Shown: positions 44,271-58,470, counted from the first letter of the stretch. The stretch: DNA of 64,000 bases from Paragonimus westermani (GCA_008508345.1 QNGE01002393.1:1-64000); one strand, 5' to 3'. Numbers and translations: made by a program. Notes: generated by a model from the letters alone, not told the origin.

Positions 44271-47200
44271 TGTAAGCGATGTTCAACCTGAAATTAACCG
44301 AAACCTTAACTACTCATACGTGTTTATTTTCTTGTTGAGAACATGCCGGCAACTGACTGCAAACTGTCCACATTCGATTCTAGTGAGCTAATTAAAAACG
44401 ACGGAATGCTGGTCACAGAGTACTGTTGTCATGTGTCGTCGTTTAACAACACCAGAAATGCACCTTGTGCTATCCTCTGCGGTAGATCAGTGTCCTCTGT
44501 GTCACAGAACTAAATCTACCTCACGGATAGACGAGATAAGCTGAATTAGCTGTCGCTACAATGGACGGTTACACAGCAGTTTGTGTTAAGTGCCCAGGAG
44601 AATTTGCTTTCAACTAGGTGAACCGAGATATCGTATTAACATTTTGCCGATCTAGCGAAACATAGTAAGGATGTAAACCCGAAGCATCTGGACTAATCAA
44701 GCATCTGCAGCGTAGTCGTACGAAGAAAAATCACCAGACTTTTAACCGAACTAAGGCACAAACAGTTTGACTTGATGGCTAAAGCTCACCGTAAGAATAC
44801 GGAACATACCGTGGTTGATGACAACAATTTTATTTAGCCACACCGAAATAATTTTGCACTCAGTTTATCACAGTTATGGCTATGACCCTCGGTTGAGTGT
44901 CAGGTGATTTGTTGCTGTTCAACTCTGTGCCAGTCAATCATGTTGAAGCTAACATATCTGAACGAACATTATCAAGTGCTCACCAAAAAGTGCGCAAATG
45001 CGGATAAAAACGGTGATCGAGATCGTTATTATTTTTAAAGGACCAGTACAGCCAATATGCAGTTTACGACAAATATTTCGACTTCAACCGGACAGAAACT
45101 GGTATGTTTCCATGGCATTTGTATTTGTTAAGAATCATAGAAATGGACATCTTATCTCTTTTCATTAGAAAGTCTTTCTCAACCTGATGGGTAAAAAGTT
45201 ATCCAGCTTACTAATTTCGCATGCAGTTTCCAGTTAAACTTAAACAGACGGCTTACATTCGATCCATGTCAACAACCTCCTCCAGCCTCACTCCAACAGC
45301 ACTAATCATTACCTAATAAGGTCTTATTGTGCAAATAAGCATAAGATGCTTTGGTGCGTCTCGTGATTACCACAGTCCCAAAGTGAAGATGACGAATGAA
45401 TGGAAAGTGGTATCGTCTCTATAGGATATTGCGATGTTTCCGCCTGACAAACTACTTTTTTCCGAAGCACCGTTCTTGGATGATTCACATAATTATTCTA
45501 GTGTTTTTGCAAAGATATGCTTCTAAACAAAAACACGTTATATTCTTTTGGGAAGCAGTTTTACTGACATTATAAAGTGTACCACGTTAGCCGATTCTTC
45601 GTATTGCTTGTCCATAAAAGGTAGATATAGCTGACAGAAATACAAATGCGTTACCTAAGGTTAAGTATCACAGGTGTTGATCAAAACGTGACCTTTAACG
45701 CATAAACCCTAGTCAGTGACAGTCAGTTACTGATGAAAGTGTAAAACTTGATAAGAAGCTTCTGCTCATTAGACTGCAGGATTAATGTATTACCCACTAA
45801 TTGGTCACAATGTGGAGTCAGATTTCAATCTCCCTGGCACAAACTTGCCTTGCACATTTATTATCCACCGGGTGCAAATTCGACATTTTATGGTCATGTT
45901 TAGCGGCAGTTCCGTGAACTCACTTCTGGAAAGCCGACCTAATTGCAACAGCATGGAAGTATGACAAAACCGGGTACACTATTACTGTTACTACCGGGTA
46001 ATTCACGGTCATAAGGGACTGTGGAATATCTACGACTTACGCGAATTGTCAGATTAACAGTGATCCATCTGCTTTCTAGGTGTGAGTGTAATAAAACTTA
46101 AGTGAGGGTGTGGATTAGTGCTAGATTGTCAAGACTTTCTGTGTTAATCGTAGTTCGAAGAAGACTGAACCGCTGTTGTGTACATTAGTTATTCATTTTG
46201 TCAGTAGATTCGGGATTCGGTTCACAATAGCGCGGTGAAATGCTCAAACCGTGAAAGTTCTACTTTATTAACTAAAATTGCATTACAGCAAGCTCTTGTT
46301 CATGACAAGTGTGTAATCATGGCAAATAAGAACGGAGCCTGTCTCATAAGAAATCCACTCCCAGGCTAGGTGCCTAGTATAAGACAGGAGACAGCTGATC
46401 ACTTCAGATGAGAAATATTAATTTAACAAATAATAGATTAGGGTTATGTCGAGATATCCTTAATATTTTCCAGGAGCAACTGAGGCCACACATGTGACCG
46501 AACAGAGGACAGGAATTTTGTTTTTATAGGATATGTTTCCATTAAATTAAGTCACTTTCTTAGGGCACATGGCTGTTAAAAAAACACCCAGTCCTCTAAA
46601 GGCAACGCGTGAATGAAAACCAGCATGCATTAAGCAGTGCAAATGGGTAACAAAAAATATGATACTTTCTTAAAGGCCTATCAAGGTAACCTTGTATACC
46701 GAAGGACTGCATTCATAAACGAGACTGATTTTCAAATTAGCCGGAGTCTTACAATAAACGTAAAACTTTCCCCAAAAGAATTCGGCAAGGACGTGTTTTA
46801 TTTCTAGTTTAGGTTATTTCAAAACGTTCGCCACGTACGAGGCAATTGAGTTTCTGTCTGAAGATTATGAACTAGGATGACATGTCGATACAGACCTGTA
46901 ATGATCTGAGTGGGCTGAATTCAGGGCCTACCGCGCTTCCAGCGAGAACTGTGTTCGCTCGCCAACTAACCTCTCTAAGAGCGTACAAATGAAAAGTGAA
47001 CATGTTTCTCACGTTTGACAGTTGTATCTCACAGAAGGCTGATCGAAAGTGCACACCCTCAAATGACTGTCTTTGCACTGGATGTGTCTGAGTTTGATCA
47101 TGTTGGTTTGTTGAATCATCCCTCATCCTGCCTATTGAGCTGGTTTTGTTTGTGCGGCTTGTAATGAGTGTTTAAAGGAGGCCACTTTTCAACGCAATGT

Positions 47201-48657
47201 AAAGCGTAATCGATTGTCTGTAAATCCATCCGATGATCCATAATGAGTACGTTTGTTACAGCAGGCGGCATCAGCGGCCCACAAATAAGTGGTCGGTAGT
47301 GTATGTCAATGGATGACTTTTGTGTCAATGAAGCCCTTCAAGTTCTAAAAGCAGCCTAAAAAAGAGTCCGTCTGCCTGTTCGAAAATGCAACACATTGAA
47401 ATAGAAATAAAGTAGTCAGAGGACAGATTACAATATGAATTCATTTCGTACACTCTCGCTAGTCATAAAAGTACGACTAGCATATAAACAAAACCAATAA
47501 GATTTAATTGAAACGATTAGAGGCGCAAAACGGGCTAGATCTTGTTTGGTACTCACGGCTAAACCCACAGTAAACAGAGGTTGACAGCCAATTGTTTTTG
47601 TGTGCATAGAACTGACTGTCGACGGCTGATCAACAATGCTCCAATATACTTGAGAATTTGTGGGTTGTGGACCTTCATTAAGACCTTAAACGAGGATGCG
47701 ATAATGAAACTTTCACCTATGATCGATTGGGGTTAGCTGTACATAGGGCACTCAAAAGATGAATGTATAGTCCCCAACGGGAGGCCCGATTACTGCAACC
47801 CCGACTGACAGATACGGAAAAGCGTGATTCACTCCGCACGTGATAGTTAATACAAAAGGGATACATGCTTGGCGCAATTCACTGATAAATAAATTTTTCT
47901 TCTAGGGGGAATCGAGCGAAAGTCAGGCTTTGGCACATCACTAACCTCCGTCGATTTGCTCAACGTCGACGTCAACACGGCCCAAAGTCTATGTTCCGGA
48001 GCTTGGATTATCTGGCGTCTCCCATTAACAGATTTGGCTTCAAATCCACGTGTGCCCCCATGCCAGTTGACGCGACTGTGGTTACACCGGTGCGTTGTAT
48101 TGTTCGCCAACCGAATTCTGTTAGGACGCCTATGTTTAGGTAAATCCATTGGGTAAGGTTTCCAATCCGAACTCCCGTATCTAAGCTGTGAACTTTGTTT
48201 CATCGTAATTAACTGCAATAGGGGTAGTTTTGATCAGTGGATTTTCTTCTCCCATCTGGGTCGCAATTGTGTGTTTCGGTCTTTCTATTGATTGGCCGGC
48301 CTACATATTAATTAAAGTTGCATTGTGTGTCATGTGCATCATGTTAAGAGTATGCCTTCTGTTTTGCATGCTTATGCTTCCTCCAGTTCTGTTCTTTTGG
48401 GCATTTTTTCTACCAGCTTTTTCCCCAAGAACAGCATATGCAACCGAAACATCGTCTGACTGGGTTAATGGTAGTTTTTGCGATTCAGGATGTAAAACAT
48501 TTGTTGGTGTATGTACAGGTTGCTTGGGGCTCGATTCAACTCAGCCCCAACTACCAGTCGCATGGTTGGGGATTCAAGCTCTGGCTACTTCGACTGTTCC
48601 AATCTGTTGTATGTAGGAATAGTTGATTCCCAGAATTGCACTCAAATGCACGCATTA

Positions 48658-48672
48658 ATATATATATATATT
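48658..48672. repeat. (TA)n dinucleotide run
   Basis: Seven TA units after TTAA. A short simple repeat with no feature nearby. Confidence 0.8.
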
Positions 48673-51600
48673 ACTTCGTTTAGATTGTAACAATGAGCAC
48701 TTTTATATTGTGATACATCTTATCTTACATCTTCGAGGTCTTTCTTACCAACTGAGCTATAGCATTGGAATCCCTCTGATTTTATTTTGGAGAGAGAGAT
48801 ATCTTACCGTCTGGCTACTCAATATGGACTGCCTCCTCAGGGAGTACGTGGTGAGTGAGCGAAACCACAAGTCGTGCAACTCAAGCCACTCTTGGTGAGT
48901 GTTATGTTTAGGCATTCTGTGGCTTCAGTCACTATGACAGACTAACCCGAAACAGATGCCGCCAACTCTGTAACCACCGACCATTCGCGTTGCACTACTC
49001 AGGTGACTATACTACTGCATTTGTGTTGACTAGTCCTTCCGAATCACCAGAGTTCATGTTTCAAATTGTTATGTTGCATGCTTGCGGCAGTAATACACCT
49101 ACTGACCACTCACTGTGCTCTAAAAAAGGCAACAGATACAACATCGTCAATCTATACACAAACAAGAACAGAAGTGGTTTTTCTCGTTCAACCCAACTCA
49201 TTGTTCGTTATCAACAGTGAATTTACGAGTGGCAGTTTTACGTGAAGTACCTTGATTGATCGTGTATGCACGCATACGCATTTGAAGCACTGCACTAGTT
49301 TAACAATAGCATCACGCGACGAAACAAATTCATATGCAAAAAATGCGTACACCAAGCCAAATCCATCGCGTTGACCAACTTACTATCCTGGAAACGGTAC
49401 CGATCACGTCAAATACCAAACACTGCATAGTGCAACGGTTACTATCATATCGAAATGTAAAAAATCAATGGTCAAACATAATAGTCCACCAAAAACCTTC
49501 TAGACACCAACTGAGGACTATTAAAATGCTTCATTGAACCAGAAGTCGAATTAATAGGGTATGGAAAAGTGAATAACAGTTTGTCATTGGTCTCCATATG
49601 CCACTGCGCCAATGCAAAGTGCACGCGTACACATTTTAAGCTTTGTTGTTGATTACCAACGAAAAGACCACGGTTTTTCACCAATTTAAATGACCAAAAG
49701 CTGTTACTTTGTACGCCTTCATAAAAATAGACAGAATGTCAATAATTTTATCGGTCAAGATGGAATCACGCCCTATAGGTGATCAGCGACTATGGTGTAT
49801 GTACAGTAGCCGCAATGGCTGTCAAACAGTAATATTCGCTAGCGAAAGTCTTACTATATCCCTGGCCTTGTTGGAGACAGGTTGTCCAGAGTTCGCAAGT
49901 TTCACGCCCCGCCGCCACTTTAAGTCAGTGGTACACATCACGTGAGAGATAAGCTGTTTAGATCAATCGGCCGGTTAACTGACAGTATAGCAGTCCCTTA
50001 TGCTTTTCCTATTAATAAGCTGGACGATACCGCTTGGAGCATCTCAGTATAAAAGAACCTTCTGAACTGAAAGTTCAAAGACTTGTTCAGTTTTTTTTCG
50101 TCTGAGATTGTCTTCAACCTTATAGCCACAGTACAGCCAGATGAAATCAGTTGTGCTAACGAATGTTTTCGGTCACTGTCATCAAGCCATGCAAAGGTCA
50201 TGAATTATATATTGAACAACAAAAGAAATCACATAGATCGGTAAATGCCTCACCGGGTGGGGTAGGTTACGGTCTAGTGGAAGAAGGTGGTGGTGTTTAT
50301 TGAGTCGTTCGACTCAAGTCCACACCAAGTTACCTGTAATCCACGAAAGTCTTCCTCACTATCTAACAGCAGACGGGACAATTTATCTTCGAAACAGTTA
50401 GTGAGACAGCGCTCGTAAAAACTTTGTTCCATTGGACAGTAAGTGGATAAGTAATTAAAAGGAATAATTTCCAACCTTGAGTGTGGGACATCCTCAAAAA
50501 CTGGGCAAACAATAGGCCTTTACAACAAAGTGACATCTCCCAATCATGGGAGACGATATAACGGAACTGAGCCTAATGAAACAAGTGGTCACTGGTTGGG
50601 TCAGAGCAGAATGACTGTTTTTACATCAAGAAGTTATACGAATTATAAGTTAATCAAGGAAAAATGTAAAAGGAAAATGCCTAACTGTGACGTTGAGGAA
50701 TTTACAGGGCACAGTGTGAATTACAGTAAAGGGAACGGCAGCAATAGCTGAAGTAAGAATAAGGATGACTATTGCAGTTTGTTTAAGGAAGACAGTAAAA
50801 CGCAAGATGAGCTTTCAACATTAATTCAACTAAGCACAGCAACCTCGAAATGATCAGGCACACCTTAACAAAATCTACAGTGTTGGTGTGGATGAGGGGA
50901 AGTGACGCATGCGCCAGCCGTGGTTGACTGCGTTAAATGATTCACGTTCGGCCGGGTTTTCAGTGGTTAGGGGAGAGATGTCCAAGGATGGTGAAGGGTT
51001 GGTGCGAACCCCTTCTGTGCACGCGGTTGTGGGTCATGCAGTGTGATGAAAATGGCTTCAGCTGTTAATAACACTTCCTCCCGAACTGATCTGGGATGGG
51101 CTTGGTGGATCTTGAAATTGACCCGAATCGCTTCATCCGGTTTATTCTGATGGCGAGTTTAAGACATTCGGCAGTTTGACCGAACCATGGCAGTCATTTC
51201 AGACAGATTTCACCAATCCCTTCCAATAGCCTTGTTGTGATTCCTTTAGGGCGACCAGCGTGACAGTAAAAGATGAGACGGTGGATGCCAAAATACACAT
51301 TTCCAGTCATGCAAAATGCCAGGCAAACCTAAAGTAGTCTACCTTAATCTGGAGGGGATTGAAACGATCGAAAAGCCTATCAGTAGTAAAGCAATTTAAC
51401 AAGCATGTTAAATTTAGCACCAGAATCGGAAAAACAAAGGCTGCTATGAGATAACTCAATCAGTGTTGACAAGGAATTTCTTAATTTTCTCCGAAGTACT
51501 CCGGCACAGCAAAACACTGTCGAATCCGCTCAACGTCACGGTCAAAACGAAACTGATACAGGAGCATCAAAAACGTGTAATCAGTTCCAGCGTTTAGTTG

Positions 51601-52384
51601 CAGTCTATATATACCACGAGGTGGATTAAGAGTTGTTCGAAAAATGCATACAACCAGGAATGCAAAGATAAGATGGAAAACGGGAAAAAATCTGCTGTGT
51701 GGTCTGAACCCCATCAAGCCACAGACTGAGTTTCCGAGTAAACCAGAACGATATGTTCACATTTTCTCTGTAACGTTGAGTAGCACTATATTAGAGACCA
51801 TACCATTATGCCCTAGATTTACCATCTGAAATCCGAATGCATTCGTTTAGACACTGAAGTTTATGTCGGAAGATTACATACGCAACTATTAAAATTTGAT
51901 ACTGAACACTAAAAGTCTACCCCTTTGAACGCATGTCATAGTTATCTGAGTACCGGACTGCAGTTTACTGAAGCTCTAAATGAATTTTGAACCAGTTAAA
52001 ACACACCAATCATGAAGCCAGATAAAACTAATTACACCAGTAACATGTCACCGATTCTATCAGATTAGTCAACTTTTCACAAAAAATGGAAAAATTTAAA
52101 CATAAAACGACTGTACTAGATAAATGCTTATTCATATCATTTCTGCGACTGATTCAGTCATGCGTTATTGAGTGATCGCTCCAGAGGTGTCAGCCTTAAC
52201 GGCCTGTTCTTACGTTGCGTCGGAAAAAGTTGACCAGATCAGAATTACAAATAAGAATGAGATCGACAAGAGTTGCCAGCTGCGCTCTTTTCCACCTCGC
52301 TCTGGCAAAGTCAGACAAAGGCTAAAAGCCAGTGTTAGTTGAGTTGTGTTTGACGGACGGGGTCAAATTTCTGCCTGGATTGGA

Positions 52385-52815
52385 TGCATGTGCCTTGTCA
52401 CGGTAATTCAAAATTGTGATCGAACTACTCTTGAACACACAAATCCGGGTGGCGTAGTCGGATTGCAACCGACTCAGCTGTGGACAAGATGGAACACTGG
52501 ATCTTTCATGACGGGGTGGACGGGGTGCGGTAAGCGACGCGAAACTCCCACTGTATCTGTATCGGCTACAGCCAACCAGGTGGGCCAGAATGGATCAATG
52601 TTCATCGTTGTCCCGGAGTGAATCCACACCGAGCAGCGTTCATGAATTCTTCCGACAAACGTGGAGCAGTGCGACCAATGTGGCCTGAACCGCAGGAGCA
52701 GTCAAGTGAATACATCAAAGGGGAGGTAATATTCCAATGAACACAGCCCTTATCAAACTTACCTCGTTTGCGAGCATAACTACAACAGAATTGTACTTGT
52801 GTTTTTTCCACCAAA
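52385..52815 (-). pseudogene. Penelope-like element: GIY-YIG endonuclease and C-terminal end
   Basis: On the minus strand, YSLDCSCGSGHIGRTAPRLS gives the CSCG...YIGRT core. After a frameshift, the text reads RIHERCSVWIHSGTT, the RIxEHxPxWxxxG block. The final part, STAESVAIRLRHPDLCVQE and a degenerate end LP-stop, matches the Penelope-like C-terminus (AEAxAIRxLxPxLCxQK...LPW). Three frames are needed, so it is dead. It is the downstream neighbour, in the same orientation, of a second endonuclease piece at 53040-53560. Confidence 0.65.
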
Positions 52816-53039
52816 TTTATCCTCGTTCTATTCTTAATCAGTGACTTCCATTGTTAATTATTTGGTATAGAATCACACCAACCCTAGACGAAGAATCGGT
52901 TTCCAAGATTTCTACAGAAGATTTCATCTAGTTAAAAGCTGAAAAGCCATGCGTTTGTAAAACCGAGGAAAACTGTTAACTGCTAAAAAAAACTAGGCAA
53001 TATAGGCAACCTTATTATGAGAATGTCGACTACCACGGT

Positions 53040-53560
53040 AGCTATATCGTCAACGCAAATTGTTTTTAAGCACTCAAAGGGAGTCTGTGGCGTTGGACAA
53101 CCGAAACCTCAGCAAACCGGAGTACACGTCTCCGGTTACTCCGAAAAGTCACCGAGAATGCGTCAGTAACTAAGACTATGTCCTGTTTGGATTATGTACC
53201 TTGCAACGGATGATTCTGGGTGCCGTCCGTTGGCATCTGTACAGGTGCCTGATGTTTCTAACTGAACTCCCAGTCACTTTGGAACTTAATTCTTGATACG
53301 AACAGCTAGTTGTCGGTTTGTCTTCCCTATGTGGGTCACACTGCAGCTACACGGATATATGTATAAACATTGGGATGTGACTGATGTACACTGTTTGCCG
53401 GTAACTGGGCAACTGTGGTCAGAATGTACGAAATTTTACTGCGGAGAACACCACACGAATTGCGTCTTCTACTTGTTTTTTCATTCTGGTTCATCAAGGA
53501 AGCGTGCTGCTTCAGATTTCTCCAAAAAAGATTCGTGAAAGATATCATCAGTAAATTTGA
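53040..53560 (-). pseudogene. Penelope-like element: second GIY-YIG endonuclease fragment
   Basis: A minus-strand stretch from 53372 reads QCLYIYPCSCSVTHIGKT then NRQLAVRIKN up to a stop at 53286. This is the GIY-YIG core (IYxxxCSCxxxYIGKTxRxLxxRI). In the next codons, VPK-stop-LGVQL continues the EHxPxWL block, and further on ESSVARYIIQTGHS matches the usual S-A-(V/I)-A-(R/E)-H-L-(x)2-T-G-H motif. Upstream (53560-53400) the text VEDAIRVVFSAVK fits the region between RT and endonuclease. It is a separate copy from the one at 52385-52815 because the same domain appears twice. Confidence 0.65.
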
Positions 53561-53879
53561 CACGCTCTCCGTCTCGAGTGAAAGTTGATTACCGAAAGAC
53601 TAGATGGTCAGTTTTATAAATCGTGCCTGTCCACTTGTCAGTTCCTACGCGAGTTTATCAGAAGCTCCGGTCATTTGGGCTGCAACCAAACAGCTCTAAT
53701 CTCAGACAGATTACTAAATCCCATATCGGACTATGACAACAAATTTGGAATCGCTCGGGGGATACATAGGAAGTTAGGTCTATTGTGAGCAATCCATCGA
53801 TTGTTTGTCAAATCAAGTATAATAAGTTTTATAATACAGTTCTGCAATGTACAGAAGCAAATGTGACATGATCGCCTGG

Positions 53880-54690
53880 TGATTTTTTGTCTGGTTACAA
53901 ATGCCCCATCATTTTCTGAAGACTTGGATGAATACATAACCAACCCGTCATCAGAAACACTATCATACACTCAGTTGGAAGCCTTCTTCTTAGGATTAGG
54001 GTTTGCCATACCAACAAACAAAACTGAAAAACTTGGGTTGCATGTCCAGTTTGGAAATCTTTACGATTAACTTCAGCAGCATTCACTAACGTCTGTGGAA
54101 AATCAAAATTAGCTGAAGGCAAAACTAGTGGGTGTCGTCTATCAACATCAGAATTACAAACAAAGGCGTCACGACCCAATAACACCGACAAAATGTCAAA
54201 GTTTAGGAGAACCGAGACAAAATGAGAAATAATGGTTTTAAGTCCGGACTAAGGTTCAGCGGGTGTGTTGGTGGGTGAAGCGGAATACCTGGACAAAATG
54301 TTTAAAATTATTGGTGATACACTCTCCCATGATAATCTTGACAGCATTCAGGAAGTGAAAAACGTAATTTCCGGAGGCTGGAAAGATCGAGGATAAATGG
54401 CATAATATCTATCGATCAATGCAAGTTGATGAGGACAATCGGTACATGTACGCCGCAGTTGTACGGACTGCAAAAAACTCAAAAACCCAATGCCCTATTT
54501 CGGCCCATTGTGTCCATTTGTAACGCACCGCAGCACAAATTACACCTTCTAAGAAACATCGACATTACTCTTTGTATGAACCATAAATTGTTAACAAGTA
54601 CGGCTTTTGATATCCAGTGTAGTGTATTAAGTCAATCGCGTATTCCTGAACTTTCATCGGAAACTAACCTTTGGTAGTACCGTCTGTTTA
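53880..54690 (+). pseudogene. Penelope-like element: N-terminal region and RT start
   Basis: Plus-strand text SYTQLEAFFLGLGFAIP, then LGLHVQFGNLYD, then SVENQN-stop-LKAKLVGVVYQH matches the N-terminal region of Penelope-like proteins (xxxLxLGxxFxxP, then LDxxFENLYxQ). Later YLDKMFKIIGDT and then TPQLYGLQKTQKPN with ALFRPIVSICNAPQHKL give the diagnostic RT block PRLYGLPKxHKxxxPLRPI(V/L)S. Stops and at least two frameshifts break it. The catalytic YxDD region is not recognisable downstream. A weak LPF...VRIV block at about 54850-54890 might be a later RT piece. Its direction is opposite to the two endonuclease pieces just to the left. Confidence 0.7.
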
Positions 54691-57600
54691 AGTCAAACGC
54701 TGTCAGTGTACTAAAACTATCATTGTCTTCCAAAGATGCGTCATCCCATGATGCGGGAACACTGAGAATTCTTTTTGTAACAAACCGGCCTTTTGTATCA
54801 GTTAGCTAGGGAATATTTGAAAAAGATGCATGTTTCCTATCTTAACAATACACTGCCATTCAGTTATTTTCACGTCCGGATAGTGGACTCAAAGAAGACC
54901 TTGCACTCTACTAACCCCGAATGCTATATGTGTATGAGGAAAGGAACTGAGGAGCACCCATCCATAGTAACAGAAATGATTGCATTGAAATACCTTCACA
55001 TTGGTCACACGTTTACGATTAGTGGATATGCAAACTGAATTCGGATAGCAAGTTATTTCACCTGATTGTCTAGATCAACTGGTCATTGAAGCTAGAAGTT
55101 AGTTGAATCCTCTTTGCTTGACGGCAGTGAACTTTTTCAAATTTTGCAGTCACAATGTAAATCTCATGAGCGTTAGTGCTCATGTATACAGTCAACTCAA
55201 CGAATTGCTCTTACGTCGTAATTAGGAGCTTTCGTTATCAGTACTGTCGAGTGCTTAGCAATGATTAAGGGAAAATAATTGAGTTGAAGTTCTTGAAATC
55301 ATACGAAAAATCACGACTTCAACTTCAATTTTACCTATTCACAATAACGAAAAACTTTGTATTGTCATACACTTGACAGTTAAACGAACCCTATAGTACT
55401 TGCTTCAAAATACATCGAAGCACTAGTTAGGTGACGGATTCTTGAAGGTTACATGTGTCGCAATCAGCACACACAAACCTGCGTGTAGATCCCAATCTAG
55501 GGATTTATTCCGATTGTACAGGGACTAAAAGAAAGGAGTGGTTGCTAACCTTGTGTCCACTCTTTCACATGCTCCTGTGGAGCAGGTTTCGTCGGAGGAC
55601 ATGTGGGCACCAACCTGACGAAGTGCGAGGTGAAGTCCACTTCGAGTTGTTGTTGCTCACTTCAAGTACCCACTTGCGGACAGATTTAGATGAAAATTCC
55701 AAAATACTTCATTGGTTATGATGATGTGGTGGGCTACTGGCACGCAGCTGAACAGTGGCGTGCACTTGGCGGCACTCCACGTTAAGACCAACACAAACAG
55801 TTCCACTGATTTCGCACAGTGGGAGGCAGAAAATCAAATAAGATACACTGAGCCTTGAGAAACGTGAGATCTTTGACCAGCGAACAATATCAAGGCAAAA
55901 ATCCAGGCGGACGGTAAAATGTGAAGACGACAGACTGAATCTAAAGCTCCCAGTTTAATGCTGTAGTATGAGGCGTCTTTTAGCAAGAGTGACTGATAAA
56001 TTTCTCGATTAGTGAAGGTGCCAGGCTTAGGTGTTATTCAGTGAATAGCAACATACTCGTGTCAAAGTAATTGATAGGCACTCAAACAACTGACAATGAA
56101 CACTGTCCCGTGGCTAGAATCAAAATGGTTGGATGAAACGTGAACTTCCGATGGGAAACCATAACCGGAAACTCCAAGAATGACAGTTTATGATCATAAC
56201 ACCAATACGCTGTCAAATTCTTCAATGCGCCCAGACGCGTAAGTGACAGCTCTGTACAGCGCCAGATTTGTGGACGTGTTCTGTTTATACGATCATGAAC
56301 ATGCGATATAGACAGACTAAAACAAGAGAGAAACTCGAAGCCAAAACTTTTTACGGAAGAGGTTGCCTGAAAGTTTTATCTGTATGCAAACGCTGCTATC
56401 ACATATCAGCAATGATCAGTTTGAAACAATTAGAACTCTGCTACTCAACAGCCATTATCAAATCGCCGATCATCGATGTTGTCTAAACAGGCTTGTCGAG
56501 TTTATATGTGACACCACATTCGCTGCATTTGTGGTGACCTGAAGAGTGTACGTGGGTTTTTTGAACAACGTTATATTATTTAGTTAGTCATGAAAAGTAC
56601 CAAATGCAGATGAATGGCGTCCGAGTGGTTTTCCAGCTCACAAAAATTGCGTTTCATAGGCGCAGTTTCTGATTTATTTCACTACTTATTATTAGGTAGT
56701 AGAAAAAGACAAATGACTGAAAAACAGATTGAGAATAACAACGCTATGAGCAAGTTGCAATACTCTGCGTTTCAACCACCTCAGGTGACCTTCCTCAAGA
56801 ATGTTGTAATCGAAATCGTACAATACTACAAGTTACTCATAACGTTGTTATTCTCAATCTGTTTTTCAGTAAGATGCTAAACATGACACCGAAACTGTTT
56901 GACTTCATTCATACTAAATTTGGTGCGGATATCTTACAAAAGACAAACGACTATTTTCTGGACCGCAAATTGGGAAGCAGTGGTACAGTGTCTAAAACAT
57001 GATCTGCACGGATGCACAACATCCCCATGACGACGAAATGATTAACAAAATTAAGCTGCGTAATGCATCACCCTAGTCTCCTAACATCGTTTAAAGGCTT
57101 CAAATAAATAACCGACTTAACAGCTCTCAAATTAGTGATGCCTAGTGGACTTCGTTAACCAAATATTTATCCACATGAAAAGTTCGCGTGAGCCTTCCAA
57201 CGTCTATGATCAGAGGCAAATTTATCAGAACACATTCACGTTTGAAATTTGATTGGGCCAGCTTTAGACTGACTAATATGCCCAACTGAACAAAGTTGGT
57301 CTGTGAACCTGTCAGCCAACTCGAACTGTTTAGCGAAGTGTCAGGCAACTTATGAGTTCAGATCATCGGTTGGCAATAAAATTGGAGGTAACGTGGAATA
57401 GTGATGGTCGTCTATTTCACCTTTAAACAAACGCCACGTGCAAAGCAATGCTAGAATATCTACCTACAAGACACAGCAGACTATTGCATCGTTTTATCCG
57501 TTTAAGCTTTGTTGTACGCCCGAAGAACACATTGAGTTAGAGAAATTCCCTGTAGCAAGACCTACAGTATTTTAAGATTTCAGATCCCTCAAATATAGAC

Positions 57601-57859
57601 CTTTCAAATAAGCGCAGTACACACGGTTGGCGATACTCTTTTCTGGATTGGCTGGTCACTGTGTGACTTGCGCAGTGTCTACCCACATACCTAGTATCCA
57701 GTGTAAACCCGAAGGATTAAGACAGTAAGGTGTGAGAGCGGAGGTTTTATTCTAGTTACGCACTGAATCACCTCCTCGTGGTGATGACTGGGCAGCCTCG
57801 GTGTAAACCTTGAGTGGCGAAGCGTTCAACAACTCCAGATAGGGCCGACCACCCTACCT
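54691..57859. other. No recognised gene
   Basis: A possible distant Penelope RT piece lies at 54793-55038. Beyond it I see nothing assignable. Confidence 0.45.
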
Positions 57860-57920
57860 GGTTTTAACATACTGGTTACACTCGACCAAGACGAGAAGAT
57901 TACCACCAACATCTCCATGC

Positions 57921-58175
57921 ATGCATCTATCAGCATACAGGATAGGCGTGTGTTCTGAATGTGGCCAGATCTGTAAATCGAACGCCGGCTTGTCAACGCA
58001 TACTCCTATGCGTCGACTAAGGAATGGTTCAAAGCGAGAATTAGATACCCAGACCGTCACGGTCTTTGACTGCGTCGACTGTGACGGCAGATATCCCACC
58101 AAGATTGATCTCAATCAACGCAGAGGGCACGCCCATTCCTCCGAAAGCAACCGTGAGAAACGTACGTGCATGTAA
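57921..58175 (+). pseudogene. R2-like N-terminal zinc fingers
   Basis: The frame encodes CSECGQICKSNAGLSTHTP and then FDCVDCDGRYPTKIDLN with a histidine-rich end (GHAH). Both start Cx2C and have the hydrophobic spacing of TFIIIA-type fingers. The first lacks its second histidine, and the second has Arg where the first histidine is expected. In R2-clade proteins these fingers bind target DNA. The start codon of the element cannot be fixed. Confidence 0.6.
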
Positions 58176-58470
58176 ACCGCCGGGTCAATTTGGTCTCAGC
58201 AAGAATCGCCTTCTCTTCTCAGATGCGCCAATGCCTTGGTTCCATCGTGCCCCACTCGACAAGATCTTCATCACTGGCTCCTGTTACATTTCTAAGGTTG
58301 TACTTCGGAGAGCATTCGGACCCATCTGTGTGCGCTGAATTAACAGAGAAATACTGTCCCCGTTGTCAATTTAGCCATCGTCTCGCAGACTAACACGACA
58401 TCGGGCATTGGGTCACAAGCTGCTAAACACTGCGAGAAGTTTACCTGTTTGATCCAAACAACGTTTACCT

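Larger units (their letters stand above)
37931..52384. other. 14 kb without a recognised gene
   Basis: The only features are SINE-like copies 2 and 3, the (CA)n and (TA)n repeats and the 39.35-kb hairpin. The longest frames (123 codons minus at 47847-48218; 128 codons plus at 48230-48616) show no family motif. The second is strongly hydrophobic at its start, but its T-rich composition explains that. The stretch could be intergenic DNA or a long intron of DARS1 or another gene. Confidence 0.5.

Noticed and set aside
47847..48218. 123-codon minus-strand frame, possibly an interspersed fluke repeat
   Set aside because: I compared it with a GGTTCGAACCC-containing repeat remembered from liver flukes; the likeness is too weak to call.
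48230..48616. 128-codon open frame with a hydrophobic start, possible membrane protein
   Set aside because: Hydrophobicity follows from the T-rich composition; an alternative frame is open over the same stretch; no homolog recognised.
48735..48765. Minus-strand TAGCTCAGTTGGTAAGA resembling a tRNA A box
   Set aside because: No B box, no acceptor stem pairing and no anticodon arm at tRNA spacing. Chance or a very decayed tRNA-derived fragment.
52440..52500. A-box-like TGGCGTAGTCGG suggesting a tRNA gene or SINE
   Set aside because: The stretch is explained by the minus-strand Penelope C-terminal text (AESVAIRLRHPDLC), and no B box follows.
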